Notes under the pieces: model-generated
The model's input: only the letters and a program-made list of their open reading frames with translations
What the model was told of the DNA's origin: nothing
Databases searched by the model: none
Program-made: the position numbers and the translations under genes
Shown: positions 48,135-59,839 of the stretch, piece after piece
Numbering within the stretch: the first letter of the stretch is position 1
Layout: every line of letters starts with the position of its first letter
Assembly: GCA_964020975.1 (NCBI GenBank)
Contig: OZ026617.1
Coordinates: 33,086,843 to 33,150,842 of the forward strand
Direction: 5' to 3'
From: Hermodice carunculata
Taxonomy: Eukaryota > Annelida > Polychaeta > Eunicida > Amphinomidae
DNA length: 64,000 nucleotides

Positions 48135-48999
48135 TTGCCACTCATCAAATAATTTCACAAATGGAGATCTTGTCATAAATTCAACAAATACTACTATTGT
48201 ACACTTGACCTTTGACCTCAAAAAACATTAGGTCAAATATAGAGGTATAACCTTGACTTTCAATAGCCTTCTAGATCACCCTATGTTGCTTCTTTTGTTT
48301 TAAGATTTAGATTTCTAGATGCACAATGTCACTCAGCAAACTTGTGACCCGTGTGTGACCTTGAAAATTACGTCAAGGTCAATTATGCTTGCACACAAAG
48401 CAAGCCTTATAGTGGTGTACTATCATATGCAATTTGAAAGTCCTGTCTCAAAGCTTCTGAAGTTATAGTGGTAAACAAAATTTCAATGAATAGGTCAATG
48501 TGACCCAGACACTTGACCAAGTGACCTACTTTTGATTCGTGACACATTTTTTGGTTATGATACAAATGTGTATAAAATTTCATGTAACTGACTTAAATAC
48601 TTCCTTACTAATACCAATACCACCATTGAGCACTTGACCTTTGACCTCAAAAAGGACGTCAAATATAGAGCTATGACCTTGATTTTCAATAGGCTTCTAG
48701 ATCACTCTATGAAGTTTCTTGTGTGTAAGCTTTAGATTGCTAGATGCAGGCTATCAATAGTTAGAGTGGTAACGTCGCTCAGCACATGTGACGATTGTGT
48801 GACCTTGAGAATTAGGTCAAGGTTAACTATGCTTGCACACAAAGTAGGCCATATAGGAGTGTACTATCATGTGCAATTTGGAAGTCCTGTCTCAAAAATT
48901 TCTGAAGTTATGGTGGTAAAACCATGGGACGGACGGACAGACGGATGGACGGCGCCAAGTACGACAACACCCATCGGCCTCATAAGGCCGAAGGGTAAA
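48135..48999. repeat. Dispersed repeat with two internal units
   Basis: Two units about 420 bp apart carry CACTTGACCTTTGACCTCAA, CAATAGCCTTCTAGATCACC and GACCTTGAAAATTACGTCAA. Ends GGACGGACGGACAGACGGAT, then hairpin CGGCCTCATAAGGCCG, then AAGGGTAAAAA. Same 3' architecture as the repeat ending at 19858. Confidence 0.75.
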
Positions 49000-50398
49000 A
49001 ATAGTGAAAGATCAGTAATCCGCAGCATTGCCACATAGTGAACCATTTTGTTTGACCCTTCCATAAAGAACACATCCACCAAATTTCAGCTGAATCTGAC
49101 TGAAGGTTCTGAAGAAGTCGAAAATAGCAATGGCACACAAAACAAGAGGATCATGATGATCCTGTGCTCTGCTGATTGGAATCTGCTTTTACAATATTAC
49201 ACTACATGCACTGCAGTCTGTATAGCTATATATACATGTACAGTGGTAACACTCAAGCATTGGTATGTCGAAATTGTAAATACAATAGTGCAATACATGC
49301 ACTGTATTGCCATAATTATTTATACACTGGCAGCACTCATTTACGTTTGTAAAGTTTGATATCCCATAACTATGTCAAAAATTAACATATCCACATTATT
49401 TTTGCAAACTTTTATTGACTAAAGTCAAACTATATTCTGATAAAATTTAAGCAATTCTGTTTTATCCGTTCTGGAGAAGAAGTAATAAATAGCCTTAACA
49501 CCCCAAAATGCATGAAAAAAAAAAATGGAAAAAAATTGCAGCATCACCTGGTGCCCAAAATAAGAACTACTTGACCGGTGACCCCATGTGCAATACCAAA
49601 GCAATTATGGGCCAGGTAGTTCTTGAGACAAGGAATTTTGTTCCCCCCCCCCCCAAAATAGATGAAAAAATTCATCAATAAAAAGAATTATTGCATCTTC
49701 ATCTCCTTTGCAAACTTGGAAGAGGTCCACCTAGGCAAAGTCCATGTACAAAATCAAAACATTCCATGCAGCTGCTTTTCAGAAGAAGTCGACAATGTAA
49801 ATACAATAGTGCAATATATGCACTGTATTGCCGTACATACATATAAAGTGACAGCACTCACCTAAGTCTCAAAGTTTGATATCCCATAAATTTGTCAAAA
49901 ATTGACATATCTATATTTTTTTCTGCAAACTTTTATTGTCTAAAGGCCAACTATACTCTGATAAAATTTTGAGCAATTCTGTTTAGCCGTTCTGGAGAAG
50001 AAGTACAAAATAGCTTTAACACACAAAAATTCATAGAAACAAAGGGAAAAAATCAAAGCCCCCACCTGGTGGCCAAAATGAGAACGAGTTGACCCCACGT
50101 GACCATATGTGCAATATCAAAGCAATTGGCCAAGTAATTCAGATGAAGAAATTTTAATTTTTTTCCAAAAAATACATTAAAAAATTCATAGAAAATAGAA
50201 AAATTATTGCATCATCATCTCCTTTGCAAACTTTGTAGAGGTCCATCTGGGGAACATCCATGTGCAAAATCAACCCATTCAATGCAGTGGTTTTTGGGAA
50301 GGAGAAGAAAATGTAAAAAGTCTAACGATGGACGGATGGACGGACACAAAAAGAATCTATGGGCTGTGTTGACTGACAAGTCAGCAGAGCTAAAAATC
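49000..50398. repeat. Dispersed repeats, ACAAGAG...GAGCTAAAAA family
   Basis: A repeat start is visible at about 49142 (ACAAGAGGATCATGATGATC then CTGTGCTCTGCTGA). Internal units carry CAATAGTGCAATACATGCAC and TTTGATATCCCATAA-TNTGTCAAAAATT near 49280 and 49810 (about 525 bp apart). Ends GACGGATGGACGGAC ... GTCAGCAGAGCTAAAAA. Confidence 0.75.
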
Positions 50399-50868
50399 AT
50401 TAAAAAATTTGATAGAAAATCCCAGCGCCACCTGGTAAACAAATTCAGAACTAAGAGTTGCAAGGAGTGTTCATGTGTGATATCAAAGCAATTGGGTGGG
50501 TGGTTTCAGAGAAGATTTTTTACAATTTGCCCCCCCCCCCCAAAAAAAAACAAAACAAAACCAAACCAAAAATCACTGGAGTATGACCAATTGAATAAAT
50601 TTGGTAGAGACCCATCCAAGGTACATTGCCACCAAGTTTGAAGTGAATCTGGCCTACAGTTTTGGAGAAATAAAAAATGTGAATTATGGACGGACGACGA
50701 CAACTACTGATGAACGTCTCTTGTATGTTACACTTATGTAACAACAATGATCGTGAAGTGAGTGTTTCAGGTAATTGACTATAGTCACCTCCACACCCAA
50801 GTGATGAAATGGATGAACAACAGACCACCGTATAAGCTCAGATGACTTGTCAGTCAGCTGAGCTAAAA
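50399..50868. repeat. Dispersed repeat fragment of the same family
   Basis: Contains GGTAGAGACCCATCCAAGGT and ACCAAGTTTGAAGTGAATCT. Ends AAGCTCAGATGACTTGTCAG then TCAGCTGAGCTAAAAAA. Confidence 0.7.
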
Positions 50869-50869
50869 A

Positions 50870-51305
50870 ATCAACAAAAATTTCTGTTAAATCATTCCTG
50901 CATCCTCTGTTTGTGTGTATATGACCTGTATACCTCCTTCAGCAAACAGGCTAGCATGATGCCATCCATCACTAGGGGGCACTTCCATTGGCAATGAACT
51001 GTACAAAGTTTGAGGTCAGGAAAGAGGTTAAAATGACCCCCCAAAAAGGGAGCCCTGTTGCCCGACTAGTGTGGTTTCCTTGTGCTAACTTTCCACTATA
51101 CCCAATTTACGTGTCCAATAGCCACGGACAGGTGAAATTCCAATCCTGACATACAAACATTTGAAGGCACTTGCCCTGAGGGGCAATCAAAAATTGCTTT
51201 TACAAACAAGACTTGAATGGTTGAACAAGATTTAGAATGGGGCAAGTAAAACATCAAAACGACTTGTCTGGCTGAAGAATTGTGCAGCAAAACTTTTTAA
51301 AAAAT
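50870..51305. other. Spacer with decayed hAT-like fragment
   Basis: GAGCCCTGTTGCCCGACTAG and CACTTGCCCTGAGGGGCAAT resemble the ends and subterminal GGACAAG/TTGCCC motifs of the 29368 element, but boundaries cannot be fixed. Confidence 0.35.
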
Positions 51306-51312
51306 AAATAAA

Positions 51313-52345
51313 ACAAGAGGGCTGTGTGAGCAGCCCATACTCAGCTGAACTTGACATTCAATCCATGATAAGTTCCACACTATCTACGGGATGGGGATTT
51401 TGGAGAGGAAGTAAAAAATGAGTTTCCATTGCAATCTCTAAGGAAAAAAGTGTAGCGTCACCTGTTCAACTAATTAAGGTCTGAAGGTCCCAAGATGTGT
51501 CCCCATGCAAATTTGAAGCAATTGGCTGAGTAGTTTCGGAGAAGATTTTTTTCACATTTTGCCAAATTATTGAACAAAACAATTCAAAAACAAACAAACA
51601 AACAAACAAACAAACAAACAAACAAATAAACAAAATCAATGGAGCATGACCATTTGAACAAATTTGGTAGAGACCCACTCAAGCTACATTCCCACCAAGT
51701 TTGAAGTGACTCTGTTTAACAGTTTTGGAGAAGAAATTGAAAATGTGAATTTCAAATGCAATCCCCATTGACTTGCACAGTAATCAATACCAATGCATGC
51801 CCTAACCGACAAGTACCTGAACTAAAAAACTTATTAAAAATCAGGGATCCACAGTGTCACTACTTAGTGACCTACTTTGTTTACCCCATTCACAAGCTAC
51901 ATATACACTAGATTTCAGAACAATCTCACAGATATTTTGGAGAATGAGTCAAAAATAGCCTTAAAACACAAAAATTCACCAAAAAAAAAAAAAAAATAGA
52001 AAATAACTGCAGCAACATCTGGTGAATAAATTAAGGTCCAGGGGTCCCTAGAAGTGTCCCTATGCAATTTCAAAGCAATTGGCTGGGCAGTTTGGGAGAA
52101 GATTTTTTCAAATTTGGTTAGAAAAAAATGAACAAAAAGATTTATAAAAAAAATCCCAAAATCATGGGATCATGACCATTTAAAAAACTTGGCAGAGTCC
52201 CACCCAAGGTACATCCCCACCAAATGTAAACTGAATCTAGCTTACGGTTTTGGAGAAGTCAAAAATGTGAATTGTGGACACACACGGACGGATGAGGGAT
52301 GATGGACAAAGGACCATACTATAACCTCAGCTGAGATTAAAAACA
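51313..52345. repeat. Dispersed repeat, ACAAGAG family, two units
   Basis: Starts ACAAGAGGGCTGTGTGAGCA then GCCCATACTCAGCTGAAC. Units with CAAAGCAATTGGCTGGGCAG, GGTAGAGACCCACTC and ACCAAGTTTGAAGTGACTCT recur near 51510-51700 and 52075-52235. Ends GACGGATGAGGGATGATGG then CCTCAGCTGAGATTAAAAAC. Confidence 0.7.
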
Positions 52346-52548
52346 AGTTGTTGACAGACTGCACCCACTTTGCATGCACACGGGCCCTGTGACCTTGAAA
52401 ATGCGATCAAGATCACCAAAATGCGATCACGTCAAGAAATGGTGTCAAAGGTGCAACTGAGATAAATTTGAGTTTGATGTGGCCTGAGAATGCAATATTT
52501 TGCTCCCAATGATTCTGCCACAGATGGACAGTCAGACAAGGTGAAAAG

Positions 52549-52733
52549 CAGTGCTAGAAATAGCAGTGGCCCGGTGGCCAAATGCCACCAAAAAGCTGGC
52601 TGGGCCACCTTATTTTATAGAAACTGATGACTAGTGGCCCAAATATTTCAGATGGAACAGTGGATAACAATACAAAGGTGCCTTAAAATTAACTTATGGG
52701 CCACCAGACCTCCCGGGCAAGTTTCCAGCACTG
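52549..52733. mobile_element. Short hAT-like MITE
   Basis: 185 bp with ends CAGTGCTAGAAAT / CAGTGCTGGAAAC, flanked by the 5-bp duplication AAAAG (52544-52548 and 52734-52738). The interior has GTGGCCCGGTGGCC. No coding capacity. Confidence 0.82.
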
Positions 52734-52927
52734 AAAAGGGTGTACTCCTCCAAACTTCCTTTGTGGAAGGTATGAAAATTGTGAGCCATGAAACAGAAAA
52801 ATGTTTTATGGGAAATCACTGAAACACACAGCCTCTTTCCTGAGAATTACTAGGAGACATAACAATAGCAGGCTTTACTGTGTGTTGATATCACAACATA
52901 TCTTATATGCTCTTCTGTTGTACTCAC

Positions 52928-53070
52928 CCACTGTCTGACATTGGAGAGGACAGTGCCTTGTCCAGACCAGGTGTCTCTGTGTCTATGGTCAGTTGAAGAT
53001 CTGAGGGGGCCAATGGCGGGGCAAGGTCATTTGGATTGTGGGGTTTTTCAACTTCAGTCATCTTGACAAC
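52928..53070 (-). CDS. ACSBG: ACSBG coding exon 1 (start codon)
   Basis: Reads MTEVEKPHNPNDLAPPLAPS and on to MSDS, 44 codons plus GG. The ATG is at 53061-53059, preceded by GTTGTCAAG and by a pyrimidine-rich tract ending TTGCAG at 53071, so the exon begins with 9 nt of 5' UTR. The donor is GG|GTGAGT. The two leftover bases complete a Gly codon with the A that starts the next exon, so the phases agree. The peptide is acidic and rich in Pro, Leu and Ser, has no signal peptide or membrane segment, and looks disordered. N-termini are poorly conserved in this family, so assignment rests on splice phase and position rather than similarity. An ATG in an unseen upstream exon cannot be excluded. Confidence 0.72.
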
Positions 53071-53177
53071 CTGCAAGTAGACAACACAGCACAACTAATG
53101 AGCAAAATTACGAATTTACTTAATCACACACCCACTCAATTTCAATTGTGTGCATGTGCATGTGCATGTGTGTGTGA

Positions 53178-53345
<168 letters not shown>

Positions 53346-53906
53346 GTGTGCATAGTGTATGGGCAGTGAAACAGGCAACTTGCTTGTGTGATTATTTTCA
53401 TACTGACAAATACATGCAGTTGGCCAAAATATGCAAGGTGAAGGTGGGGAAGGGTAAGCACTACAGATATGACAGGCGGTGGTTGGGGCATTATTGACCA
53501 GGTACCTTGCTTAAGGATATCCTAGGATTGGTATTTCTTACATTCCACAAACTCATCCCAATCAAGTGTTCCCAGACACTATCTGATAAGGCATGCATTG
53601 TTACATCATAAATGTAATGCTGACACTTCTACCAGTTGCCACATCAAAGGTCATACTCCACAGTCTCAAGTAATGTATCTTCCCAGGTGAATCAATTGCA
53701 AATAATTCTCTATATGGATGTACATAATCGAAACCAGTGATCTCTGCATTGCTTAGTCCTGCTTCAACTGCTGAAAGGTGACCTGGAGCACGCCTTGGCA
53801 GGCAATGCAAAAACCACTGACCACGAATTGTACCACCAGAATACTAGTGAATATGTAAAACTGATCAGTCAAACATGGTGCTATCCTCCGCAGGTAAGTA
53901 CCTAGG

Positions 53907-53935
<29 letters not shown>

Positions 53936-53937
<2 letters not shown>

Positions 53938-54115
53938 GTGAAACCTGTTTTGAGAGATCACCCCCAGGGCAGGCTAAAAAGTGGCCACATAAGGTAGGTG
54001 GTCTCTCAATGAAGGTGCAACAACATGGGAAACATATCAAAAGGGAGTTTGTAAATATGGTCTTAAAAGACAGGTGGTCTTTCATTACAGTGGTCTCTCA
54101 AAACAGGTGTCACTG
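53936..54115. mobile_element. CAGTG-type MITE
   Basis: 180 bp, ends CAGTGAAACCTGTTTTGAGA / CAGTGACACCTGTTTTGAGA, right side followed by TA. The left border lies in an AC microsatellite, so the target is not clean. Same family as 31181-31359 (shared GGTGCAACAACATGGGAAA block). Confidence 0.82.
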
Positions 54116-54116
54116 T

Positions 54117-54243
<127 letters not shown>

Positions 54244-54263
54244 CCGATATATACATGTACATA

Positions 54264-54443
54264 CAGCAGTCCCTCCTTTGAAAGTCCACTCCTTTGGGAA
54301 ACCACCTCCTTTGAGTGACCACAGTTGCCAGGTCTTTCTGTAGTACTTTTCATGTTATTTATACCTCCTTTGAGGGACCACCTGCTTTATGTGACTGCCT
54401 TTTGGGTGGCACTAGGGGCAGTCTCTCAAAGGAGGGACTACTG
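54264..54443. mobile_element. CAGYAGTCCCTCC MITE
   Basis: 180 bp between TA dinucleotides, ends CAGCAGTCCCTCCTTTGAAA / CAGTAGTCCCTCCTTTGAGA. It is a sister subfamily of the CAGTGGTACC MITEs. A fragment of this subfamily lies at 6530-6605. Confidence 0.85.
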
Positions 54444-54515
54444 TATATATAAAAGCTGTTATGAGCCTTGCTCTTGTAAGGTTATTGCAAAACTTGGTTT
54501 ATTCTATGTTTGGCA

Positions 54516-54563
54516 GTGAGTTATCATTTTCTGGAGTGAAATCCAGAAATAGTAACTCACTGT
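54516..54563. repeat. Short hairpin
   Basis: CAGTGAGTTA-TCA-TTTCTGGA, loop, TCCAGAAA-TAG-TAACTCACTG. It shares the GTGAGTTA/TAACTCAC arms with the large fold-back at 55047-55243. Confidence 0.85.
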
Positions 54564-54754
54564 AGATCGCATGACCTAAACATTGTTACAGGTAAATTGT
54601 GACGTGATGCATCAATTGACATTTAGACAAAATCAAATGTGCACGAGCAAGGTTTGATCATAGTATCATACGTGAATGCGTGACGTGGACAAACCACGAC
54701 GAACGTAAACAAACCTGGCACACCAGAGTTCGGCGTTGAAAGTAGGCCTGGTGT

Positions 54755-54860
54755 ATAATTTTCCGCGATGAATACCCAATCAAACACAGAATACATAAAA
54801 TCTTACACGGCACCAGTTACTATTTTTCTCTCACTCGGGATCGTTGCTGGTGTGGAATTG
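54755..54860. repeat. Half copy of the large fold-back element
   Basis: CCAATCAAACACAGAATACA, then TAAAATCTTACACGGCACCA and TTTTTCTCTCACTCGGGATC repeats the left arm of the 55047 fold-back. Confidence 0.75.
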
Positions 54861-55046
54861 TCTTGTTATTTTCATTTTGAGTGTCTTACATTTCGAACAT
54901 GCGGATCTATTTAAAGCGCGCAATGGTATATTGTGTTTACACCCGCGGTGCATGTATATGTGATTTGACATTTCCAAGTGAAAAGTCTCCGCTTCAAAAT
55001 GGCGACACCTAAGCAACAAGAGCGACAATTTTTGCGGTAAATACTT

Positions 55047-55243
55047 GATTAAACATAGAATAAATAAAATCTTACATGGCAGTGAGTGAATGACGATTTT
55101 TCTCTCACTCGGGATCGTTGTTGGTGGGGAAAATCACTCGTGACCTGCGGTCACTCGTGATTTTCCCCACCAACAACGATCCCTCGTGAGAGAAAAATCG
55201 TAACTCACTCACTGCCATGTAAGATTCTATATGTTTAATGTCT
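55047..55243. repeat. Large fold-back element
   Basis: Inner 55071-55223 folds into two roughly 75-nt arms, about 69 of 75 positions complementary: CTTACATGGCAGTGAGTGA ... GTTGTTGGTGGGGAAAATCAC and its complement. Pairing extends outward with ATTAAACATA / TATGTTTAAT. No ORF. Confidence 0.88.
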
Positions 55244-55244
55244 G

Positions 55245-57280
55245 TGATCTACAGCTTACCAAAATGTTTCAGCTATATGGAAGACCGGCAGAAAAACCAT
55301 TTGCATTACTGTTTGTGACCGGGTCCAGTTATGATCGTTTATAAGAAACTTGAAAAACTCACAGAACTGCCGAGTTGGGGTTAGTCTTTATGATATCAAA
55401 GTGTATTTTCTTCAAGAACGCTGGAAACTGTGACAATAAGGTGAATCAGGAAGCTATTTGAGTGGAGTCCAGCTGGACCCTCTGGGCTTATCTCTTCTTT
55501 CTCCTTTCACTGGGTTCAACTGATAATTTTGTGCATTGGCAAAAAAAAAAAAAAAAAAAAAAAGTTTGCTGAATGAAGCTTTACATTGAAGTCAATAATC
55601 TGAAAGTCAGTCACTGAGATTTAACAGAATTCAAAATATTCAATCAATAGATGTACAATGTTTACAAAAGAGTTGCTGAGGTAGGTGTTCCTCCATTGAA
55701 ATGCAATGTGGCAAATATACAGACACAAAAGCAAGCTGTAACCAACTACTTAAACATATATACCAATGACATACTTCCCTGTCAAAAAAAAAAAAAGTCT
55801 GCATTTCCTACATGTAACCAAACAGAACCTGGGTAGGAGTTACTTTTGCATGGACATAATAAAGTTTTTCTACTTGCTGGGTATCTCAGAATCAGGTTTT
55901 GAAACTCCCCTTCAGAACAGTCATATTAAAGAAATTGAATTAATGGAGGAAGAAATTGCCTTCAAGTGGAATATTTTCCAAATACATGAAGCACTCCATA
56001 AACACTGAAATTTTGTTTGCTGTTGTCATTTTTAATATAGATACATGTACTTGTTGATACTCCAGGACAACAGGCATTTATTCATGTTGTTTATGTAATG
56101 CTTTCTTCAACTGTGCCCTGATAGAAGAGTCATAGAAGACTAAATACCACATTTACCCACCTTGCAAACTTGCACTTGCTGTTCGCAAATATGCTCACGC
56201 TTTCCATGTTTGGCCCTCTGGACCGGTATAGCAGATTTCAACATAGTGACTTTTGATATGTGACCTTCACTTCCTTGAATACCAACCGTTAAATGGCCAA
56301 TGGACAGTTGACAATGTATACCCTTCTTACAGCACTACTAATTTGCTATTCTTGCCCGGGGCATTATTCACTGTGTTTATACTTAATATAAGGACCAGAC
56401 ACTCTGGGCATGTAATCAACAAAATTACCATGATCATGGGCCACTTAGCTTCCTCAGATTATGCATCTTTTCAAATCATTACACGTGATTCATTTTTTTT
56501 TTTTTTTAAATGAAACTGTGTATATTTACATTCCTCTTCACGTGCTGCACGTGAACGTGACCTTGTATCAATGACAAACCTTTTTTTACTGTAAGCATCT
56601 ACAAGTATGATTAATAACACATCAAATTGCACATTACAAAGTCACAGATAATCATGATAACTGTAAACGCTATTTTGCTTGGAATTAATGTAACAAAGTG
56701 CAATCACTAGCTACCTGTGATGGGAATACTTTCTTTATCTGCTAGCAGTCTAGATCAAAGCAACAAGGTCACAGTTTCTTGTGTTTTATTCTTCATTTAT
56801 GTGTCAAGACTTGGTAATGAACTGAATACATTAGCTTGTCCCAACAACAGTACTTCCTTTTAAATATGGGACTTGGACAAAATCACACCATGCCCATCCT
56901 TCCATATCTACCATTTATGTACTGATCAGCTGTTTATGTCCATGTATAATACATCTACAGTGTATCCTCACTCACAGGGACCAATTGATTCCAATTTTCA
57001 CCAACTAGCGCCGCGCTGCAGTAACTCTCTTGCTTACAGAGAGGTGTATGTGGTTAGTAAAATAGTTTAACATGAATCACAGCAACCTTTCGTTGAGTTT
57101 TGTATGTAGTGATTTAATGATCAAACAGAAAAGTTGGCAGCAATGCAGACTGCAACAACTTGCCCTGATAATCATTACATGTAGAAACAGCAACAGAGTA
57201 AGAGTGAAAAATGCCATTGTACAAAAGACAAATATGGAAATTACAAACAAATCAGCAACAGTCCACATAAATATTTACCT
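55245..57280. other. Sequence 5' of ACSBG exon 1, no gene seen
   Basis: Contains A-runs (55540-55563, 55786-55797). No exon or promoter could be supported, although a 5'-UTR exon of ACSBG must lie somewhere right of 53072. Confidence 0.4.
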
Positions 57281-57282
57281 TA

Positions 57283-57475
57283 ACGTGCTGATTTTGACAG
57301 TGTGTTAACAGAGTTTTCGCACTTTGGGTGAAATGTGCCCAAAACGTGTTGAGAAGAGCTATTGACCTGGACCAATTACTTTTCCAAGAACCACTAACTG
57401 TAGACAGGGCATGCTGGCACTTGAATAATTCAGATAAGTGTAATCATTGTCACGACTAGCACTCAAACAGTTAAA
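57283..57475. repeat. Diverged TTAA MITE copy
   Basis: TTAACGTGCTGATTTTGACA at the left and GACTAGCACTCAAACAGTTAA at the right resemble the family's CCCTTAAAGYGCTRAT ends; palindrome remnants lie between. Confidence 0.5.
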
Positions 57476-57769
57476 CTATAACATTTTCACTTCTGCGATC
57501 TCTCACAGTGTTCTATCAAAACACTGCACTGCCACACAATACTGTCCCTGGACACTGTGCTCCCAGCATATGCGCTCATTTCAGTATGGCTCATGTGGCA
57601 CATTTTATGGCATCAAGTGTGACGCAACCCATCTGAATGAAGCCAAGACATTGTTCTTTCTAAACAGGCAGGTCATATATCGTCTCCTTCAATTTTTTTT
57701 TTTCATTTCAACAGTAATGAACAACAATTTGAATGAGAATTGTATATGAAACATATGAAGTTAATATCC

Positions 57770-57855
57770 CTGAGGTCAACAGCTTTCCCTGCGTGGAGTC
57801 GAGCTCAACATGTGCCAAGGAAAACTGTTGATTTGGTCTTATTCTTACCAGAAAA
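57770..57855. repeat. Palindromic MITE core fragment
   Basis: GGTCAACAGCTTTCCCTGCG and GTGCCAAGGAAAACTGTTGA are the family arms with a mostly non-complementary centre. Confidence 0.55.
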
Positions 57856-57859
57856 GGGC

Positions 57860-58205
57860 TGAAACATTAAACATAAAATAGCGTTCAGAGAACGGATTAC
57901 CCATGGCGCCCACAATCTTTTTTTCTCTCAATTCTGCTTTTCTTATTGTTAGACTTCACAGTAGAATACTTAGAAATTTGGTCAAGCTGTGACCAGTATT
58001 TTTGAGATATTGTAGTAACATCGTCAGGGTTGACGCCACAGACGGCTTTCAAATAAATTTATTAAAAGTTTCACAAAAAGTTTGAAAAAATAATCAGAGG
58101 AAGCTGGTTTTAAAATAGGGTTCTGGTCCATCATAAGATACATCTCTGACAAAAATTTGGTAAAGCTGCGGTCAATATTTTTTTGAGATATCGCGATAAC
58201 ATCAT
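57860..58205. repeat. Dispersed repeat fragment
   Basis: Two units share TTTGGTCAAGCTGTGACCAG/TTTGGTAAAGCTGCGGTCAA, TTTTTGAGATATYG and AACATCRTCAGGGTTGAC (near 57975-58035 and 58155-58207 plus 58416 on). The second is split by the hAT-like MITE. Confidence 0.65.
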
Positions 58206-58208
58206 CAG

Positions 58209-58415
58209 CAGGGTTTCCGCCAGAGGGTAAAAAGGGTAAAACAGCATACCCTAAAAAATCTCAAGAGTACTTTTGCTTACCCTAAGATTTTAGCAGAAAA
58301 GAACAATTTTAGCATATATTACCCAGAAAGACCCCATAAAGGCTTCATTATTAGAATTTTTACTTGAGAATATGAAAATTTGAGTACCCTAAAATTTCAC
58401 TCTGGTAGAAACCCT
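58209..58415. mobile_element. Short hAT-like MITE with visible empty site
   Basis: 207 bp with ends CAGGGTTTCCGCCAGAG / CAGGGTTTCTACCAGAG and 5-bp duplication ATCAG (58204-58208 and 58416-58420). The sister unit at 58019-58035 (ACATCGTCAGGGTTGAC) shows the uninterrupted target. Confidence 0.88.
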
Positions 58416-58571
58416 GATCAGGGTTGACCCCCATACATTAAAAGTTTCATACAAATTGCAGATGACAATTTACATCTGGGCGCTTCGAGGCAGACAGGTT
58501 TTCTTTATCAGGTTCTATTGTTAATACAGAACATGAACATATTGTCTGCAGCAAGTCCTATAATCACACAC

Positions 58572-58733
58572 AATCAGTGAGAGCTGATTATAGCGGCACT
58601 CAGACATCTGACATATTCACTTAACAACGCAGGTTTAGATTCCTTTGTTATGTGACTCATTTAATTTGACATATTCAGATATCTGACATATCTTTCAGGA
58701 AACAAATGGCGCCATTCTAATCAGGTTTCACTG
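58572..58733. mobile_element. pogo/Tc1-mariner-like MITE, uninterrupted copy
   Basis: GATTATAGCGGCACTCAGAC then ATCTGACATATTC ... GCCATTCTAATCAGGTTTCA then CTG|TA. Homologous to the outer element at 33249-33601 but without the nested insertion. Confidence 0.7.
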
Positions 58734-58739
58734 TATTAT

Positions 58740-59830
58740 TAAATATCAAGTATAAGGAGTATAAATGTCAAATACTACTGGCTCAGAACAAAAAAATATT
58801 ATTTCTTTTGTCATGCAACACTAATAGGCTTCAGTAAAAGACCACAACGCTCTTCAAGTCTAGCTTTACAATATATCTCACCAGTTTAGGAAGTTATCAA
58901 GTACAACATTACATCCCTGTTTCATAGATAGGACCTCATTACTTCACCCTATTGCAGGGTGTGTTGTTATTATCCTGCTGATTACCTAACTGCCAATGTT
59001 ACTGAGCCCCAGGCACAATGGTCTCTGTCTCCTTTTGTCAGCCTGCCAAATTAGTGGGTTTTTTTTTTTTGTTTTGTTTTTTTTTAAGCCTTGGTCTTAA
59101 ACACCTTGCAAGCCCACAAGTTAATGCAGTGGTAGAGTCACATATTTAATCCACCTTAAAAAATTCAATAAACTGTGGAGCTCACAACTTTGCTTACAGA
59201 AGCTTTTTACCCTCAAATAGTGAGCAAAATTGTGACTCTGCTGGCAAGCAGGGTTTTGTGTTTCAAATCATGACTGGATGGACACGTGAGAGTAGCATTT
59301 CATTATATTGTGTATGTTTCATCATAAATGTATCTGGATGTCCAAACTCTCTTCAGCAATGAGGGCTGAATGAAATAAACAAAATACATAAAATAAAACA
59401 AATAATACATTTCAATGATGCAAAATTATGATTCATAAAACATCAAAAGTAGTATTTTTTTAGTTACTAAGATATTTGGCAGAATTTGTGGGTCTGTTTC
59501 ATTATCAGGGTATCATCTTGACTGAGTAATCTCTCCAGTCCTGGTGGTGATCTTTAACTACTCAGCATTCAGAGCTAATAAATTCAATCAAGCTCTTGGA
59601 CCCACTTCTGTGTGATTTACAAGAACGGGGTTCTGAGGCACCGGGCTGCCTACAACAGAATCTGACACTTCAAGGCATTGTATTTACATTATTAAGTTAA
59701 GCTCTCACTAGGAAAGCCCCTTAATACATTGTATACTACATTTATTTGATAAAACTTTACTAAACACTAATCACACCTATGTTTTGCATACCACCTCTTC
59801 CAAGTATCAAATTGTTACTATCACAGATGA
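58740..59830. other. No gene seen
   Basis: AT-rich, with T-runs at 59061-59085. Nothing supportable. Confidence 0.5.
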
Positions 59831-59839
59831 GCAGCAGCA

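Noticed and set aside
49662-50641. Open frames within the 49-51 kb block
   Set aside because: Interior of dispersed non-coding repeats; frames are not kept between copies.
54994-55036. ATGGCGACACCTAAG frame (MATPKQQERQFLR) followed by GTAAAT as a first exon of a plus-strand gene
   Set aside because: Lies next to fold-back repeats, and no downstream exon was found.
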